Of a stretch of 64,000 bases of DNA, positions 35,519 to 44,091 are shown piece after piece. Every line of letters starts with the position of its first letter. The first letter of the stretch is position 1. The notes below the pieces were generated by a model that worked only from the letters and a program-made list of their open reading frames with translations, made no database searches and was not told the origin of the DNA. The DNA is from Planctomycetaceae bacterium. GTDB taxonomy: Bacteria > Planctomycetota > Planctomycetia > Planctomycetales > Planctomycetaceae. The translations under genes and the position numbers were made by a program. The stretch covers positions 33,815 to 97,814 of the forward strand of contig PBSL01000043.1 in NCBI GenBank assembly GCA_002726205.1, given 5' to 3'.

Positions 35519-37279
35519 ATGCCCCGTTTTCCCCGAACCCGCCTTGGTCTGCCCCTGCTGATCCTGGCCACCTGGAGCATCTGGATGACCGAGGACCTGA
35601 CCCCGTTTGACCCCGCCGAAACCGCGTTGGCCGCTGACTACGACCGCCCCGCCGGGAACCGGCACCAGAGCCGTTCGGTGGTGATCGCCAGCAACGGCAT
35701 TGTCGCCACCAGTCACCCGCTGGCCGCCCAGACCGGCCTCGACATCCTCAAGCGTGGTGGCAACGCTGCCGACGCCGCCATCGCCGCCAGCGCGATGATC
35801 GGGCTGGTCGAACCGATGAGCTGCGGGATCGGCGGCGACGTGTTCGTGATCTACTGGGACAACAAGTCCGGAAAACTCTACGGACTCAACGGCAGCGGTC
35901 GCAGCCCCTACGCGATCAACCGCGATGTCTTCAAGGAAAAGGGCCTCGACGAGATCCCCATCGACGGGCCGCTGGCCTGGAGCGTCCCTGGCTGTGTCGA
36001 TGGCTGGGAGATGCTCCGCGAACGATTCGGCACACTCTCGATGAAGAAACTGCTGGCCGACCCAATCCGCTATGCCGAGGAAGGGTTCCCGGTCTCGGAA
36101 ATCATCGGCCGCAGTTGGGCCGGATCCCAGGCGGCGTTGTCCCGGTGGCCAGACTCGGCTCGAACCTACCTCCCCGGGGGCAAGCCACCGGCAATCGGCC
36201 AGGTGTTCTCCAATCCCGACCTGGCCTGGAGCTACCGGCAGATCGCCGACGACGGGGCCAGGGCATTCTACCAGGGCAAGATCGCCGAGCGGATCGTCGA
36301 GTTCAGCCAGGCCAACGGCGGCTACTTCTCGCTGAAAGACTTCTCCGACCACCAGGGCAACTGGATCGAGCCGGTCTCGACCAACTACCGGGGCTACGAC
36401 GTCTGGGAACTGCCACCCAACGGCCAGGGCATCGCCGCCCTGGAGATGCTCAACGTTCTCGAACACCACGACATCGCCTCGCTCGGTCACAACTCGGCCG
36501 AGCACATTCACCTGTTCGTCGAGGCCAAGAAGCTGGCGTTTGCCGACCGGGCCAGGTTCTATGCCGACCCGGACTTCAGTCGTTTGCCGACAACCGAGTT
36601 GATCTCCAAGGCCTACGGCAACAAGCAGAATGCCCGCATCAACCTGCAGAAGGCCGCCACAGACGTCGCGGCCGGTGATCCGAAGCTGGAGCACGGCGAC
36701 ACGATCTACCTGACGGTCGTCGACAAGGACCGCAACTGCTGCAGTTTCATCCAGAGCAATTACCACGGTTTCGGATCCAAGGTTGTTCCCGGCCACGTTG
36801 GTTTCTGCCTGCAGAACCGCGGCCAGTTGTTTGCCCTGGACGAGAAACACCTCAACCGGCTCGAGCCGCACAAACGCCCCTTCCACACGATCATTCCCGC
36901 CTTCATCACCCGGGACGGCAAGCCGTGGCTGTGCTTCGGACTGATGGGTGGCGACATGCAGCCCCAGGGTCACGTGCAGATCGTGATGAACCTCGTCGAT
37001 TTCGGGATGAACGTCCAGCAGGCCGGCGACGCGGCCCGGGTCCGACACATCGGCTCGGCCACACCCACCGGTCGTCCGGCCGACAGCGGGGGAGGATGGG
37101 TGGCATTGGAGTCGGCGGTGTCTTCCGGGGCCATCCGTGGGTTGCAACAGCGCGGCCACCACATCGTACGGGCCCCGGGCTCCTTCGGCGGATACCAGGC
37201 GATCCGGCTCGACCACAAGAACGGCGTGCTGCACGGTGCCACCGAACCCCGCAAGGACGGGGCCGCGGTGGGTTACTGA
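35519..37279 (+). CDS. ggt: Gamma-glutamyltransferase
   Basis: The 586-residue N-terminal nucleophile hydrolase cleaves gamma-glutamyl bonds, as in glutathione, and can transfer the glutamyl group. A signal sequence or anchor (LGLPLLILATWSIWM) suggests export. Family blocks are GGNAADAAIAASAMIGLVEP, SCGIGGDVFVIYWD and WELPPNGQGIAALEML. The autoprocessing and catalytic Thr is at residue 395 in HGDTIYLTVVD; the second Thr of the usual TTH motif is Ile here. The precursor would be cut before Thr395 into large and small subunits. The GDMQPQGHVQI block is typical of the small subunit. Confidence 0.93.
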   Translation: MPRFPRTRLGLPLLILATWSIWMTEDLTPFDPAETALAADYDRPAGNRHQSRSVVIASNGIVATSHPLAAQTGLDILKRGGNAADAAIAASAMIGLVEPMSCGIGGDVFVIYWDNKSGKLYGLNGSGRSPYAINRDVFKEKGLDEIPIDGPLAWSVPGCVDGWEMLRERFGTLSMKKLLADPIRYAEEGFPVSEIIGRSWAGSQAALSRWPDSARTYLPGGKPPAIGQVFSNPDLAWSYRQIADDGARAFYQGKIAERIVEFSQANGGYFSLKDFSDHQGNWIEPVSTNYRGYDVWELPPNGQGIAALEMLNVLEHHDIASLGHNSAEHIHLFVEAKKLAFADRARFYADPDFSRLPTTELISKAYGNKQNARINLQKAATDVAAGDPKLEHGDTIYLTVVDKDRNCCSFIQSNYHGFGSKVVPGHVGFCLQNRGQLFALDEKHLNRLEPHKRPFHTIIPAFITRDGKPWLCFGLMGGDMQPQGHVQIVMNLVDFGMNVQQAGDAARVRHIGSATPTGRPADSGGGWVALESAVSSGAIRGLQQRGHHIVRAPGSFGGYQAIRLDHKNGVLHGATEPRKDGAAVGY

Positions 37280-37301
37280 TCCAGCGGAAGCATCATCGAA
37301 A

Positions 37302-37329
37302 TTGACCCCGGCGAAGGATTCGTGACAAT
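37302..37329 (+). promoter_or_regulatory. Candidate promoter upstream of the propeller/cytochrome gene
   Basis: TTGACC (37302-37307) and GACAAT (37324-37329) are spaced by 16 bases, matching five and four of six consensus positions. Transcription would start near 37336, 54 bases before ATG 37390. Confidence 0.45.
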
Positions 37330-37389
37330 GGGGAATCGACTCCGACGGGAGTGTTTCCCGGCTCGGCATTCAACGGAGATTACCAGGCC

Positions 37390-39207
37390 ATGCGTTACTG
37401 GTTTATCCCACCCAGCGTGCTGCTTGGCCTGTTGCCGCTGTTGATCGCGGCCGACCCGCCCACGGCACCCACCCGGGAGACAACGCGGGTTCTCGATCGC
37501 AGCCCGATGTCTCTGTCACTTTCACCCGACGGCCACTTTGCCGTCACGGCCAACCACACCGCCAATTCGGTTTCGCTGGTTGAACTGGCCACTGGTCGCG
37601 TCGTGGCCGAACAGGCCTGCGGGCGGCGGCCGATCGACGTGGCCTGGTGGGATGCCTCGACCGTGCTGGTCAGCCTCAGGGACGACGACGCGGTGGCGGT
37701 CCTGCGACGAACTGCCACCGGCCTGGAACCCCGTTCGAGGATCCCCGTCGGCGATGCCCCCCACGGGCTGGCCCTGCTGGGGTCGGGCAAGACGCGGCGC
37801 GGCTTTGTCGCGGTGTCGGGGGCCGACGAGGTGGTCGAGTTGGACGTGGCTCACGCGCGAGTCAAGAACCGTCTGAAGACCGGCGGACAGCCCCGCTGGT
37901 TGGTGGCAGCTCCCAACGACCGCTGGGTCATCAGCTGCGCCAACGTGCCCGGAGAAGTCTGGGTCCACGATGTCGTGACCGGCAAGCTGGTCAGCCGCCG
38001 TACCGTCTTCGACGACGCCTTCAACCTCGGCCAGCCCATCGTGCTGCCCGACAGCTCGACGGTCATCATCCCGCACCCGATCAACCGCAGTTTCCCCGTG
38101 CACGAAGACAACGTGCAGAAGGGCTGGGTGATCGACAACCGCCTGACCAAGCTGCCGCTGCCGTCGGGGGAATACTGGCAGCAGAAACAGATGAACCTCG
38201 ACGAACACAGGGACGGTTGTGGTGACGTCCACGCGTTGGCACTTGGACCCGCCAACAAGTGGCTGGTGGCCACCTGCGGTGGCAGCCACGACCTGTTGAT
38301 CCTGAGATTCAAAGAGTTGCCCTGGCCGTCGGCCGACCCGGGAGATTTTCTTCCCGACGCCATGCGCGGCAACACCCGGCTGTATCGCCGCGTGGAACTG
38401 GGCGGCCGGCCCCTGGGTGTTCGTTTCCTCGATTCCCGCCGGGTCGTCGTCGCCAACTATTTTCTCGACGCGTTGCAGGTGATCAATGTGGAATCGGCCA
38501 CGATCGAGCGGACGATTTCGCTGGGAGCAGTACCCCAACCCAGCCTGGCTCGACGCGGCGAGCAGATCTTCTACGACGCCGATCGGTCACTCGACGGCTG
38601 GTTCAGCTGCCACAGTTGTCATACCGACGGCCACACCGCCGGACAGACCTTCGACACGCTCAACGACGGCAACTTCGACACGTACAAGCTGACCCCGTCA
38701 CTGCGGGGCGTCTCGCGGACCGGCCCCTGGACCTGGCACGGCTGGCAGAAAAGCCTGCCCGCCTCGCTGCGCAAGTCCCTGAAAACCACGCTCAGCACTC
38801 CCCGGGAGCCGACCGAAGACGACATCCGGGCATTGATGAGATTCCTGGCTTCGCTGGATTTCCCGGCAAGCCCACTGCGGAGACCCGACGGTTCACTGGC
38901 ACCGGCGGCAAGGCGGGGCCAGTTGCTGTTCTCGAACAAGGCCGGCTGTTCCGTCTGTCATGCCGGAAACGACTTCACCACCCCGGCGACCTACAAGGTC
39001 GGTCTCGAATCCCCTCGCTACTTCTTCCCCGAGTTCAACCCGCCATCACTGCGAGGGCTGCATGACAAGCGACGGTTTCTCCATGACGGACGGGCCCACA
39101 ACCTCAAGGAAATCCTGGTCCGGCACCACCGGCCCCGGGAACTGGGCGGAGAAAAACTCAACGACTCCGAACTCAGGGACCTGATTGCTTACCTGAAATC
39201 TCTCTAG
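37390..39207 (+). CDS. Beta-propeller protein with C-terminal di-heme cytochrome (MauG/CCP-like)
   Basis: This 605-residue exported protein begins with a signal peptide (VLLGLLPLLIAADP). Residues ~30-390 form repeated propeller blades resembling YVTN-type repeats (SLSPDGHFAVTANHTANSVS, DVVTGKLVSRRTV, VVVANYFLDALQVINVESAT). The C-terminal ~210 residues carry two c-type heme sites, CHSCH at 407 and CSVCH at 520, in a layout like di-heme cytochrome c peroxidases (KLTPSLRGVSRTGPWTWHGW, LRGLHDKRRFLHDGRAHNL). It likely passes electrons in the periplasm; the substrate is unknown. An isochorismatase-like gene follows 27 bases later. Confidence 0.88.
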   Translation: MRYWFIPPSVLLGLLPLLIAADPPTAPTRETTRVLDRSPMSLSLSPDGHFAVTANHTANSVSLVELATGRVVAEQACGRRPIDVAWWDASTVLVSLRDDDAVAVLRRTATGLEPRSRIPVGDAPHGLALLGSGKTRRGFVAVSGADEVVELDVAHARVKNRLKTGGQPRWLVAAPNDRWVISCANVPGEVWVHDVVTGKLVSRRTVFDDAFNLGQPIVLPDSSTVIIPHPINRSFPVHEDNVQKGWVIDNRLTKLPLPSGEYWQQKQMNLDEHRDGCGDVHALALGPANKWLVATCGGSHDLLILRFKELPWPSADPGDFLPDAMRGNTRLYRRVELGGRPLGVRFLDSRRVVVANYFLDALQVINVESATIERTISLGAVPQPSLARRGEQIFYDADRSLDGWFSCHSCHTDGHTAGQTFDTLNDGNFDTYKLTPSLRGVSRTGPWTWHGWQKSLPASLRKSLKTTLSTPREPTEDDIRALMRFLASLDFPASPLRRPDGSLAPAARRGQLLFSNKAGCSVCHAGNDFTTPATYKVGLESPRYFFPEFNPPSLRGLHDKRRFLHDGRAHNLKEILVRHHRPRELGGEKLNDSELRDLIAYLKSL

Positions 39208-39234
39208 GCCAAAACGGCCAAGGACACTGCTCTC

Positions 39235-40161
39235 ATGACCCGTTTGCCCGCGACCGTTGGCCTGCTGCTGTTGTTCACGACCGGCGTGGTCCCTGCCGCC
39301 GATCCGGACCCGCCGTCCGGGGAAATCCGCACCGAAGCCCTGGCAAAACGGCCACGCGTACCCGGTCGGCTGCAAATCACCCTGCGGGAGCGGATGAAAA
39401 CCAAGCCCGCCGGAACGTTCGTCTCCCGGAAACGCAAGGTCGAGTGGCAGGCGTCGCAGACAGCGGTGATCATCTGTGACATGTGGGACAACCACTACTG
39501 CCAGTTGGCCGCCCAGCGGGTCGATGCGATGGCACCGCGGATGAACCGCGTGATCACCGCCGCGCGAGCACACGGAGCATTGATCATCCACGCTCCCAGC
39601 GGCTGTATGAATATCTACGCCAAGACGCCTCATCGCTGGCGGATGAAGCTGGCTTCCCCGGTCAAGCCCCCGTTCCCGTTGATGGGCTGGTGTTACCGTG
39701 ATCCCAAGCGGGAACCCGAACTGCCCGTCGACGTCTCCAAGCAACCCTGTGACGACCCGGTCGTCGGTGCGCGGGTGCGACGGTTCTCCCGGCAGCACAC
39801 CGCGATCAAGGTCACCGGCTTCGATGGAGTCAGCGACAACGGGCAGGAGATCTACAACGTGTTGAAACGCGAGGGCATCCGCAACGTGGTCCTGATGGGC
39901 GTCCACACGAACATGTGCGTCCTGGGCCGTCCGTTCGGCATCCGGCAAATGGTCCGAATGGGATTCAGTGTCGCCCTGGCCCGCGATCTGACCGACGCGA
40001 TGTACGATCCCCGGCAACCGCCTCACGTCAGTCACACGCGAGGAACCGAACTGGTGATCGAGCACATCGAGGCCTTCTGGTGCCCGTCGATCCTCGGGGC
40101 CGACCTGACCCGCGTCGTTCCCGGCTCGGCCGACGCTGTTTCCGGGGTCAGCGAGCGGTGA
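39235..40161 (+). CDS. Exported isochorismatase-family cysteine hydrolase
   Basis: The 308-residue protein has a signal peptide (ATVGLLLLFTTGVVPAAD) and an isochorismatase/nicotinamidase-like fold. The catalytic triad is suggested by Asp in AVIICDMWDNHYC, a Lys in the central region and the nucleophile Cys228 in MGVHTNMCVLGRPFGI. The family hydrolyses amide or vinyl ether bonds, and its presence outside the cytoplasm is unusual for a nicotinamidase role. The stop overlaps the GTG start of the LarA-like gene (GTGA), indicating translational coupling. Confidence 0.88.
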   Translation: MTRLPATVGLLLLFTTGVVPAADPDPPSGEIRTEALAKRPRVPGRLQITLRERMKTKPAGTFVSRKRKVEWQASQTAVIICDMWDNHYCQLAAQRVDAMAPRMNRVITAARAHGALIIHAPSGCMNIYAKTPHRWRMKLASPVKPPFPLMGWCYRDPKREPELPVDVSKQPCDDPVVGARVRRFSRQHTAIKVTGFDGVSDNGQEIYNVLKREGIRNVVLMGVHTNMCVLGRPFGIRQMVRMGFSVALARDLTDAMYDPRQPPHVSHTRGTELVIEHIEAFWCPSILGADLTRVVPGSADAVSGVSER

Positions 40162-41399
40162 CCGCTTCCGGACCGCTACCTGATGAGATCCGCTTCGGAC
40201 GAGACGGACGAATCGCCGTCGAGGTCGACTCGCAGCGTGTCCTTGCCTGGCAATCGGCACCTCTTCGACTGCAAGAAACCGGGGACGCGATCCGTGCGGC
40301 ACTGGCCAACCCGCTGGATTTTCCGCCGCTGGAGCAAACAGTGGTTCCCGGCGATCACATTGTCGTGGCTCTCGATAGTGACACACCGGCCGCCGACATG
40401 ATCCTGGCAGCACTGTGGGACGTGTTTGCCGGTCGTGAAGTCCGCCCCGAGGACGTGCTGGTCCTGCAACCGGCCGCGACCGGCCCGGCCTCACCAACCG
40501 ATCCTCGCGGAGCACTGCCCGACGACGTGGCCGACCGGATCAAGTGGCGGGTGCACGAGCCCGACACGAGCGGGGAGAACTACCTGGCAACATCGGCGTC
40601 GGGCCAGCGGCTGTACTTTGCCCGCGAGGTCATCGAGGCCGACCTGGTGATTCCGGTCGGTCCAGTGGTTTTCGACCCGCTGCTGGGTTACCGCGGCACC
40701 TTCAGCGTCCTCTACCCCGGACTCTCCACGTCCGATGCAATCACCCGCTCTCACGGCCAGGGGCACCGGGAACTGGAACCCGGTGACCAACGGCCGCTCC
40801 GGCAACTGGTTGACGACATCGGCTGGTTGCTGGGCGTGCAATTCTGCGTGCAGGTCGTCCCGGCGGCCGGAACAGGGGTATCGGGCGTCTGGGCCGGTGG
40901 GCCCGAATCGGTGTTGCGAACGGCGTGCGAGTTTCTCGACACATCCTGGCGCGTCGAACTCGAAGAACGCGCCGGAATCGTCATCGCCTCGATTCAACCC
41001 GATGCCGGCGGCCACGGCTGGGACCAGCTCGGCCGGGCATTGACGGTGTCCCGAAACCTGGTGACACACGAGGGTCGCATCGTTCTGTTGACCGATCTCG
41101 ATGAAAGTCCGGGAGACGGGTTGTCGCTGATTCGAGGAGTCAATGCGCCGGCGGATGCGTTGTCGATGCTGAGATCCCTGGCACCCAGCGACCTGCTGCC
41201 GGCAACCCAGTGTGCCGAGGCAACCGACTGGGCCCGTGTCTACCTGCTCAGCGAACTCGATGATGAACTCGTCGAAGACCTGTTCATCACCCCGTTGAAA
41301 AACGAGGACGAGGTCGGGCGGCTGTTGAGTCTGCCGGAAAAATGCGTGTTCCTGGAAAATGCTCAGCACGCCTTCGGCCGCGTGGAAACCGCCGATTGA
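40158..41399 (+). CDS. LarA-like (DUF2088) protein lacking the cofactor-anchoring lysine
   Basis: This 413-residue protein resembles the lactate racemase LarA family along its length. It starts at GTG 40158, overlapping the previous stop. LarA-like blocks are VPGDHIVVALDSDTPAADMI, DLVIPVGPVVFDPLLGYRGT and LYPGLSTSDAI. In active LarA the corresponding loop reads GYSGG-(A/R)-K, and the Lys binds the nickel-pincer nucleotide; here it is GYRGTFS, so the Lys is absent. The nearby metal-ligand His (PH motif) is also replaced, and the Arg of the SD-TRP motif is missing. It is probably a non-racemase paralogue. Its coupling to an exported hydrolase is unexplained. Confidence 0.75.
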   Translation: MTASGPLPDEIRFGRDGRIAVEVDSQRVLAWQSAPLRLQETGDAIRAALANPLDFPPLEQTVVPGDHIVVALDSDTPAADMILAALWDVFAGREVRPEDVLVLQPAATGPASPTDPRGALPDDVADRIKWRVHEPDTSGENYLATSASGQRLYFAREVIEADLVIPVGPVVFDPLLGYRGTFSVLYPGLSTSDAITRSHGQGHRELEPGDQRPLRQLVDDIGWLLGVQFCVQVVPAAGTGVSGVWAGGPESVLRTACEFLDTSWRVELEERAGIVIASIQPDAGGHGWDQLGRALTVSRNLVTHEGRIVLLTDLDESPGDGLSLIRGVNAPADALSMLRSLAPSDLLPATQCAEATDWARVYLLSELDDELVEDLFITPLKNEDEVGRLLSLPEKCVFLENAQHAFGRVETAD

Positions 41400-41543
41400 T
41401 CGGCTCCCGGTTGATCCCTCCCGCGGACGCCGGATAGACTGGACGGACGGTCCCGGGCCATCGCGTGGCAGATGGACCTTGCAGACATAACCCTTGTTCT
41501 CGATACATAGTCGAACACGCCTCAGACACGGGAGACCCGATCG

Positions 41544-42995
41544 ATGGCCAGACAAACACGTCGTGATTTCCTTGAACAGTCGATGCTGACCGCGGCCGCG
41601 GCCGCGGCCGCCGGATCGCCCGCCTTTGTTCCCGAGGCCCGGGCCGAGTCGAAGAGCCCCAACGAGCGGCTCCAGGTCGCCGTGATCGGAGTCCGGGGAC
41701 GCGGTCAATCGCATCTGAGCGCATTCTCGCGACGGAAGGATACCGAGGTCGTGGCGGTGGTCGATCCGGACACGGCCATCGGCCAGCAGCGCGCCGAAAA
41801 GGTGGGCAACAACTCGGGACGAAAACCGAAACACTTCAAGGACATGCGGTCGGTGATGGACGACAAGTCGATCGACATTGTCTCGATCGCCACGCCCAAC
41901 CACTGGCACGCCCTGGCGGCGATCTGGGGCATCCAGGCCGGAAAAGATGTCTACGTCGAGAAGCCGGTCAGCCACAACGTCAGCGAGGGACGCCGGATCG
42001 TGCAGGCGGCTCGCAAGTACGGCAAGATCGTCCAGACCGGCACCCAGTGCCGGTCGATGGGTGGTTCGATCGACGCGATCAACCATGTCAGGTCCGGAAA
42101 GATCGGCGAGGTGAGCGTCGCCCGCGGCCTGTGCTACAAGCGACGGGGATCGATTGGAAAACGTGGCAAGTACGACGTGCCCGCCAGTGTCGATTACGCT
42201 CTCTGGCTTGGCCCTGCCGCCGAAAAGGCGCTGTCCCGGCCCCGGTTCCACTACGACTGGCACTGGCAATGGGACTACGGGAACGGCGACCTGGGCAACC
42301 AGGGCATTCACCAGATGGACCTCGCCCGCTGGGGCCTGGGCGTCGACGACATCGGCCAGGGCGTGATCAGCTACGGCGGACGACTCGGGTATGTCGATGC
42401 CGGTGACACGGCCAATACCCAGGTCAGCATCCACGATTACGGCAAGAAACGGCTGGTCTTCGAGGTCCGCGGTCTGAAGACCGACCGGCTCAAGGGCGCC
42501 GGCGTGGGGGTCATTTTCCACGGCTCCGAAGGCTACGTCGTGCTGTCCAGCTACAACGGCGGTGCGGCTTTCGATCCCGAGGGCAAGATGGTCAAGAAGT
42601 TCAACGGTGGCGGTGACCACTTCGGGAACTTCGTCTCCGCCGTCCGCAGTCGCAAGCACACCGACCTCAATGCCGATATCGAGCAGGGCCACCTCTCCAG
42701 TGCCCTCTGCCACCTCGGCAACGTCTCCTACCGTCTTGGCCGTAACATCTCAGTCGCCGACATGCAGAAGCGTCTCGACGGTGACAACGAGGCGACCGAG
42801 ACGTTCGAGCGGGTGGTCAATCACCTGCAGGGCAACAAGGTCGACCTGGCGTCGGCCCAGCTGGTCGGTGGAGCCCACCTGAAGCTGGACGGCCGCAAGG
42901 AAGTCTTCGTCGGTGAACTGGCCGGCGAGGCCAACCCGTACCTGACCCGCGAGTACCGCAAGCCGTTCGTCGTTCCCGCGGCCAAGGACGTCTAG
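41544..42995 (+). CDS. Gfo/Idh/MocA-family oxidoreductase with Tat signal
   Basis: The 483-residue protein has a twin-arginine leader (ARQTRRDFLEQSMLTAAAAA, then an AGSPA region), so it is probably exported folded with its cofactor. A Rossmann NAD(P)-binding domain follows (VAVIGVRGRGQSHL, VVAVVDPD, SIATPNHWHALAAI, and the family EKPVSHN). The C-terminal substrate domain has HYDWHWQWDYGNGDLGNQGI and HQMDLARWGLG. Such enzymes act on sugars or inositols in planctomycetes. GGAG lies 9 bases upstream of ATG 41544. A terminator follows the gene. Confidence 0.93.
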   Translation: MARQTRRDFLEQSMLTAAAAAAAGSPAFVPEARAESKSPNERLQVAVIGVRGRGQSHLSAFSRRKDTEVVAVVDPDTAIGQQRAEKVGNNSGRKPKHFKDMRSVMDDKSIDIVSIATPNHWHALAAIWGIQAGKDVYVEKPVSHNVSEGRRIVQAARKYGKIVQTGTQCRSMGGSIDAINHVRSGKIGEVSVARGLCYKRRGSIGKRGKYDVPASVDYALWLGPAAEKALSRPRFHYDWHWQWDYGNGDLGNQGIHQMDLARWGLGVDDIGQGVISYGGRLGYVDAGDTANTQVSIHDYGKKRLVFEVRGLKTDRLKGAGVGVIFHGSEGYVVLSSYNGGAAFDPEGKMVKKFNGGGDHFGNFVSAVRSRKHTDLNADIEQGHLSSALCHLGNVSYRLGRNISVADMQKRLDGDNEATETFERVVNHLQGNKVDLASAQLVGGAHLKLDGRKEVFVGELAGEANPYLTREYRKPFVVPAAKDV

Positions 42996-43021
42996 ACCGG
43001 ATCGATCTCGACACGATTTCG

Positions 43022-43053
43022 CCCGGTGGCCCCCTGGGTCACCGGGTGTTTTT
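43022..43053 (+). terminator. Terminator after the Gfo/Idh/MocA gene
   Basis: CCCGGTG (43022-43028) pairs with CACCGGG (43040-43046) around an 11-base loop, followed by TG and five T residues. Confidence 0.75.
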
Positions 43054-43149
43054 CGTTTGCAGCCCCGTGCTGGACCTCGTCTTGTGATTCTCCGCCCGGT
43101 TCTGCTAAAAGCTCTCGGTTCGCGTGGGGGGCACCACGGGAATCCACGG

Positions 43150-43956
43150 ATGACAAGTTCACCCACTTCGACGCCGCCGGCCACGACCGTCGCCTGGTGC
43201 CTGCTCGCCCTGGTACCACTGGCCACCGCCCTGGGATTCGAGATCGCCGGCCCACGCCCGCAAGCAGTCACCGCCGACCGACAACGTCCCGGTCTTACCT
43301 TCGACCAGTACCTGGTCAACCTCGGCCGGGTGCCGCCCCGGGCCGAACACCGAGCTTTCTTCGCCTTCACCAACACGGGCAAGACAGCCGTCACCATCAC
43401 GGCGCTGCGACCCAGTTGCGGGTGCCTGGATCCGAAGCTGGAGAAGGCCACCTGGCAACCCGGCGAACGGGCCGTGTTTTCACTGAAAGTACTGGCCACG
43501 CGGGAGGAACCCGGCCCCAAGCAATACACCTGTCGGGTCGATTACAACGATGGCCAATCGCGGGAGGCCCTGTTGAACCTGAAGATCGATCTGCCCGAAC
43601 AGAAACTGGTCGTGGCCCCCCGGGCCCTGATTGTCTATCAGAACACTCCCGACCCGGTGACCCGGCCGATCACGCTCACGCGACATCGCTCGGGTCGATT
43701 GAACATTCTCGACGTTACCACGTCCTCGCCCCTGATCACCGCGTCGACCGGTCGCGATACGATCAACGGCGAGGGGCATCGCAGCGCCGAGGTACTGGTG
43801 ACCGTTGCCGCGGTGCCACCGGGCCGGCACGACACTTTCGTCACGATCGCCACCGACGATCCCGAATACCCCGAGGTGCGGGTCCCGGTCCTGGTGATCG
43901 GGCCGTCCCCAGCGAAGACGGCCCGGGCGCTCGAGGAAAATACCCGGAAACAGTAA
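43150..43956 (+). CDS. DUF1573 domain protein
   Basis: This 268-residue protein has an N-terminal hydrophobic segment (TVAWCLLALVPLATALGF), acting as a signal peptide or anchor, and a DUF1573 beta-sandwich at ~50-150. The domain hallmark is visible: FFAFTNTGKTAVTITALRPS followed by CGC. A second beta-sandwich-like region occupies the rest (PLIVYQNTPD-type strands, then GRHDTFVTIATDDPEYPEVR). These domains are related to ASPM/SPD-2/Hydin-type folds and occur in exported bacterial proteins of unknown role. ATG 43150 (MTSSPT) was chosen over an upstream frame that starts in the terminator. Confidence 0.85.
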   Translation: MTSSPTSTPPATTVAWCLLALVPLATALGFEIAGPRPQAVTADRQRPGLTFDQYLVNLGRVPPRAEHRAFFAFTNTGKTAVTITALRPSCGCLDPKLEKATWQPGERAVFSLKVLATREEPGPKQYTCRVDYNDGQSREALLNLKIDLPEQKLVVAPRALIVYQNTPDPVTRPITLTRHRSGRLNILDVTTSSPLITASTGRDTINGEGHRSAEVLVTVAAVPPGRHDTFVTIATDDPEYPEVRVPVLVIGPSPAKTARALEENTRKQ

Positions 43957-44091
43957 ATAGCCGCTCGAGCCACGCGCAGACGATCAACAGTCGCCCTCGG
44001 TTCTTTTGAGTGGTAAACTCGGTGAGAGCAGTTCCCATCCCGCCACGGGTCCTTCTCGACGAACCCACCTCCTTTCACTCCACCGCATCCC

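Noticed and set aside
35504..37369. A 621-codon open frame antisense to gamma-glutamyltransferase
   Set aside because: It mirrors the ggt codons and has no recognisable motif.
40491..42713. A 740-codon open frame antisense to the LarA-like and Gfo/Idh/MocA genes
   Set aside because: It spans two genes with clear family motifs on the other strand and has no domain of its own.
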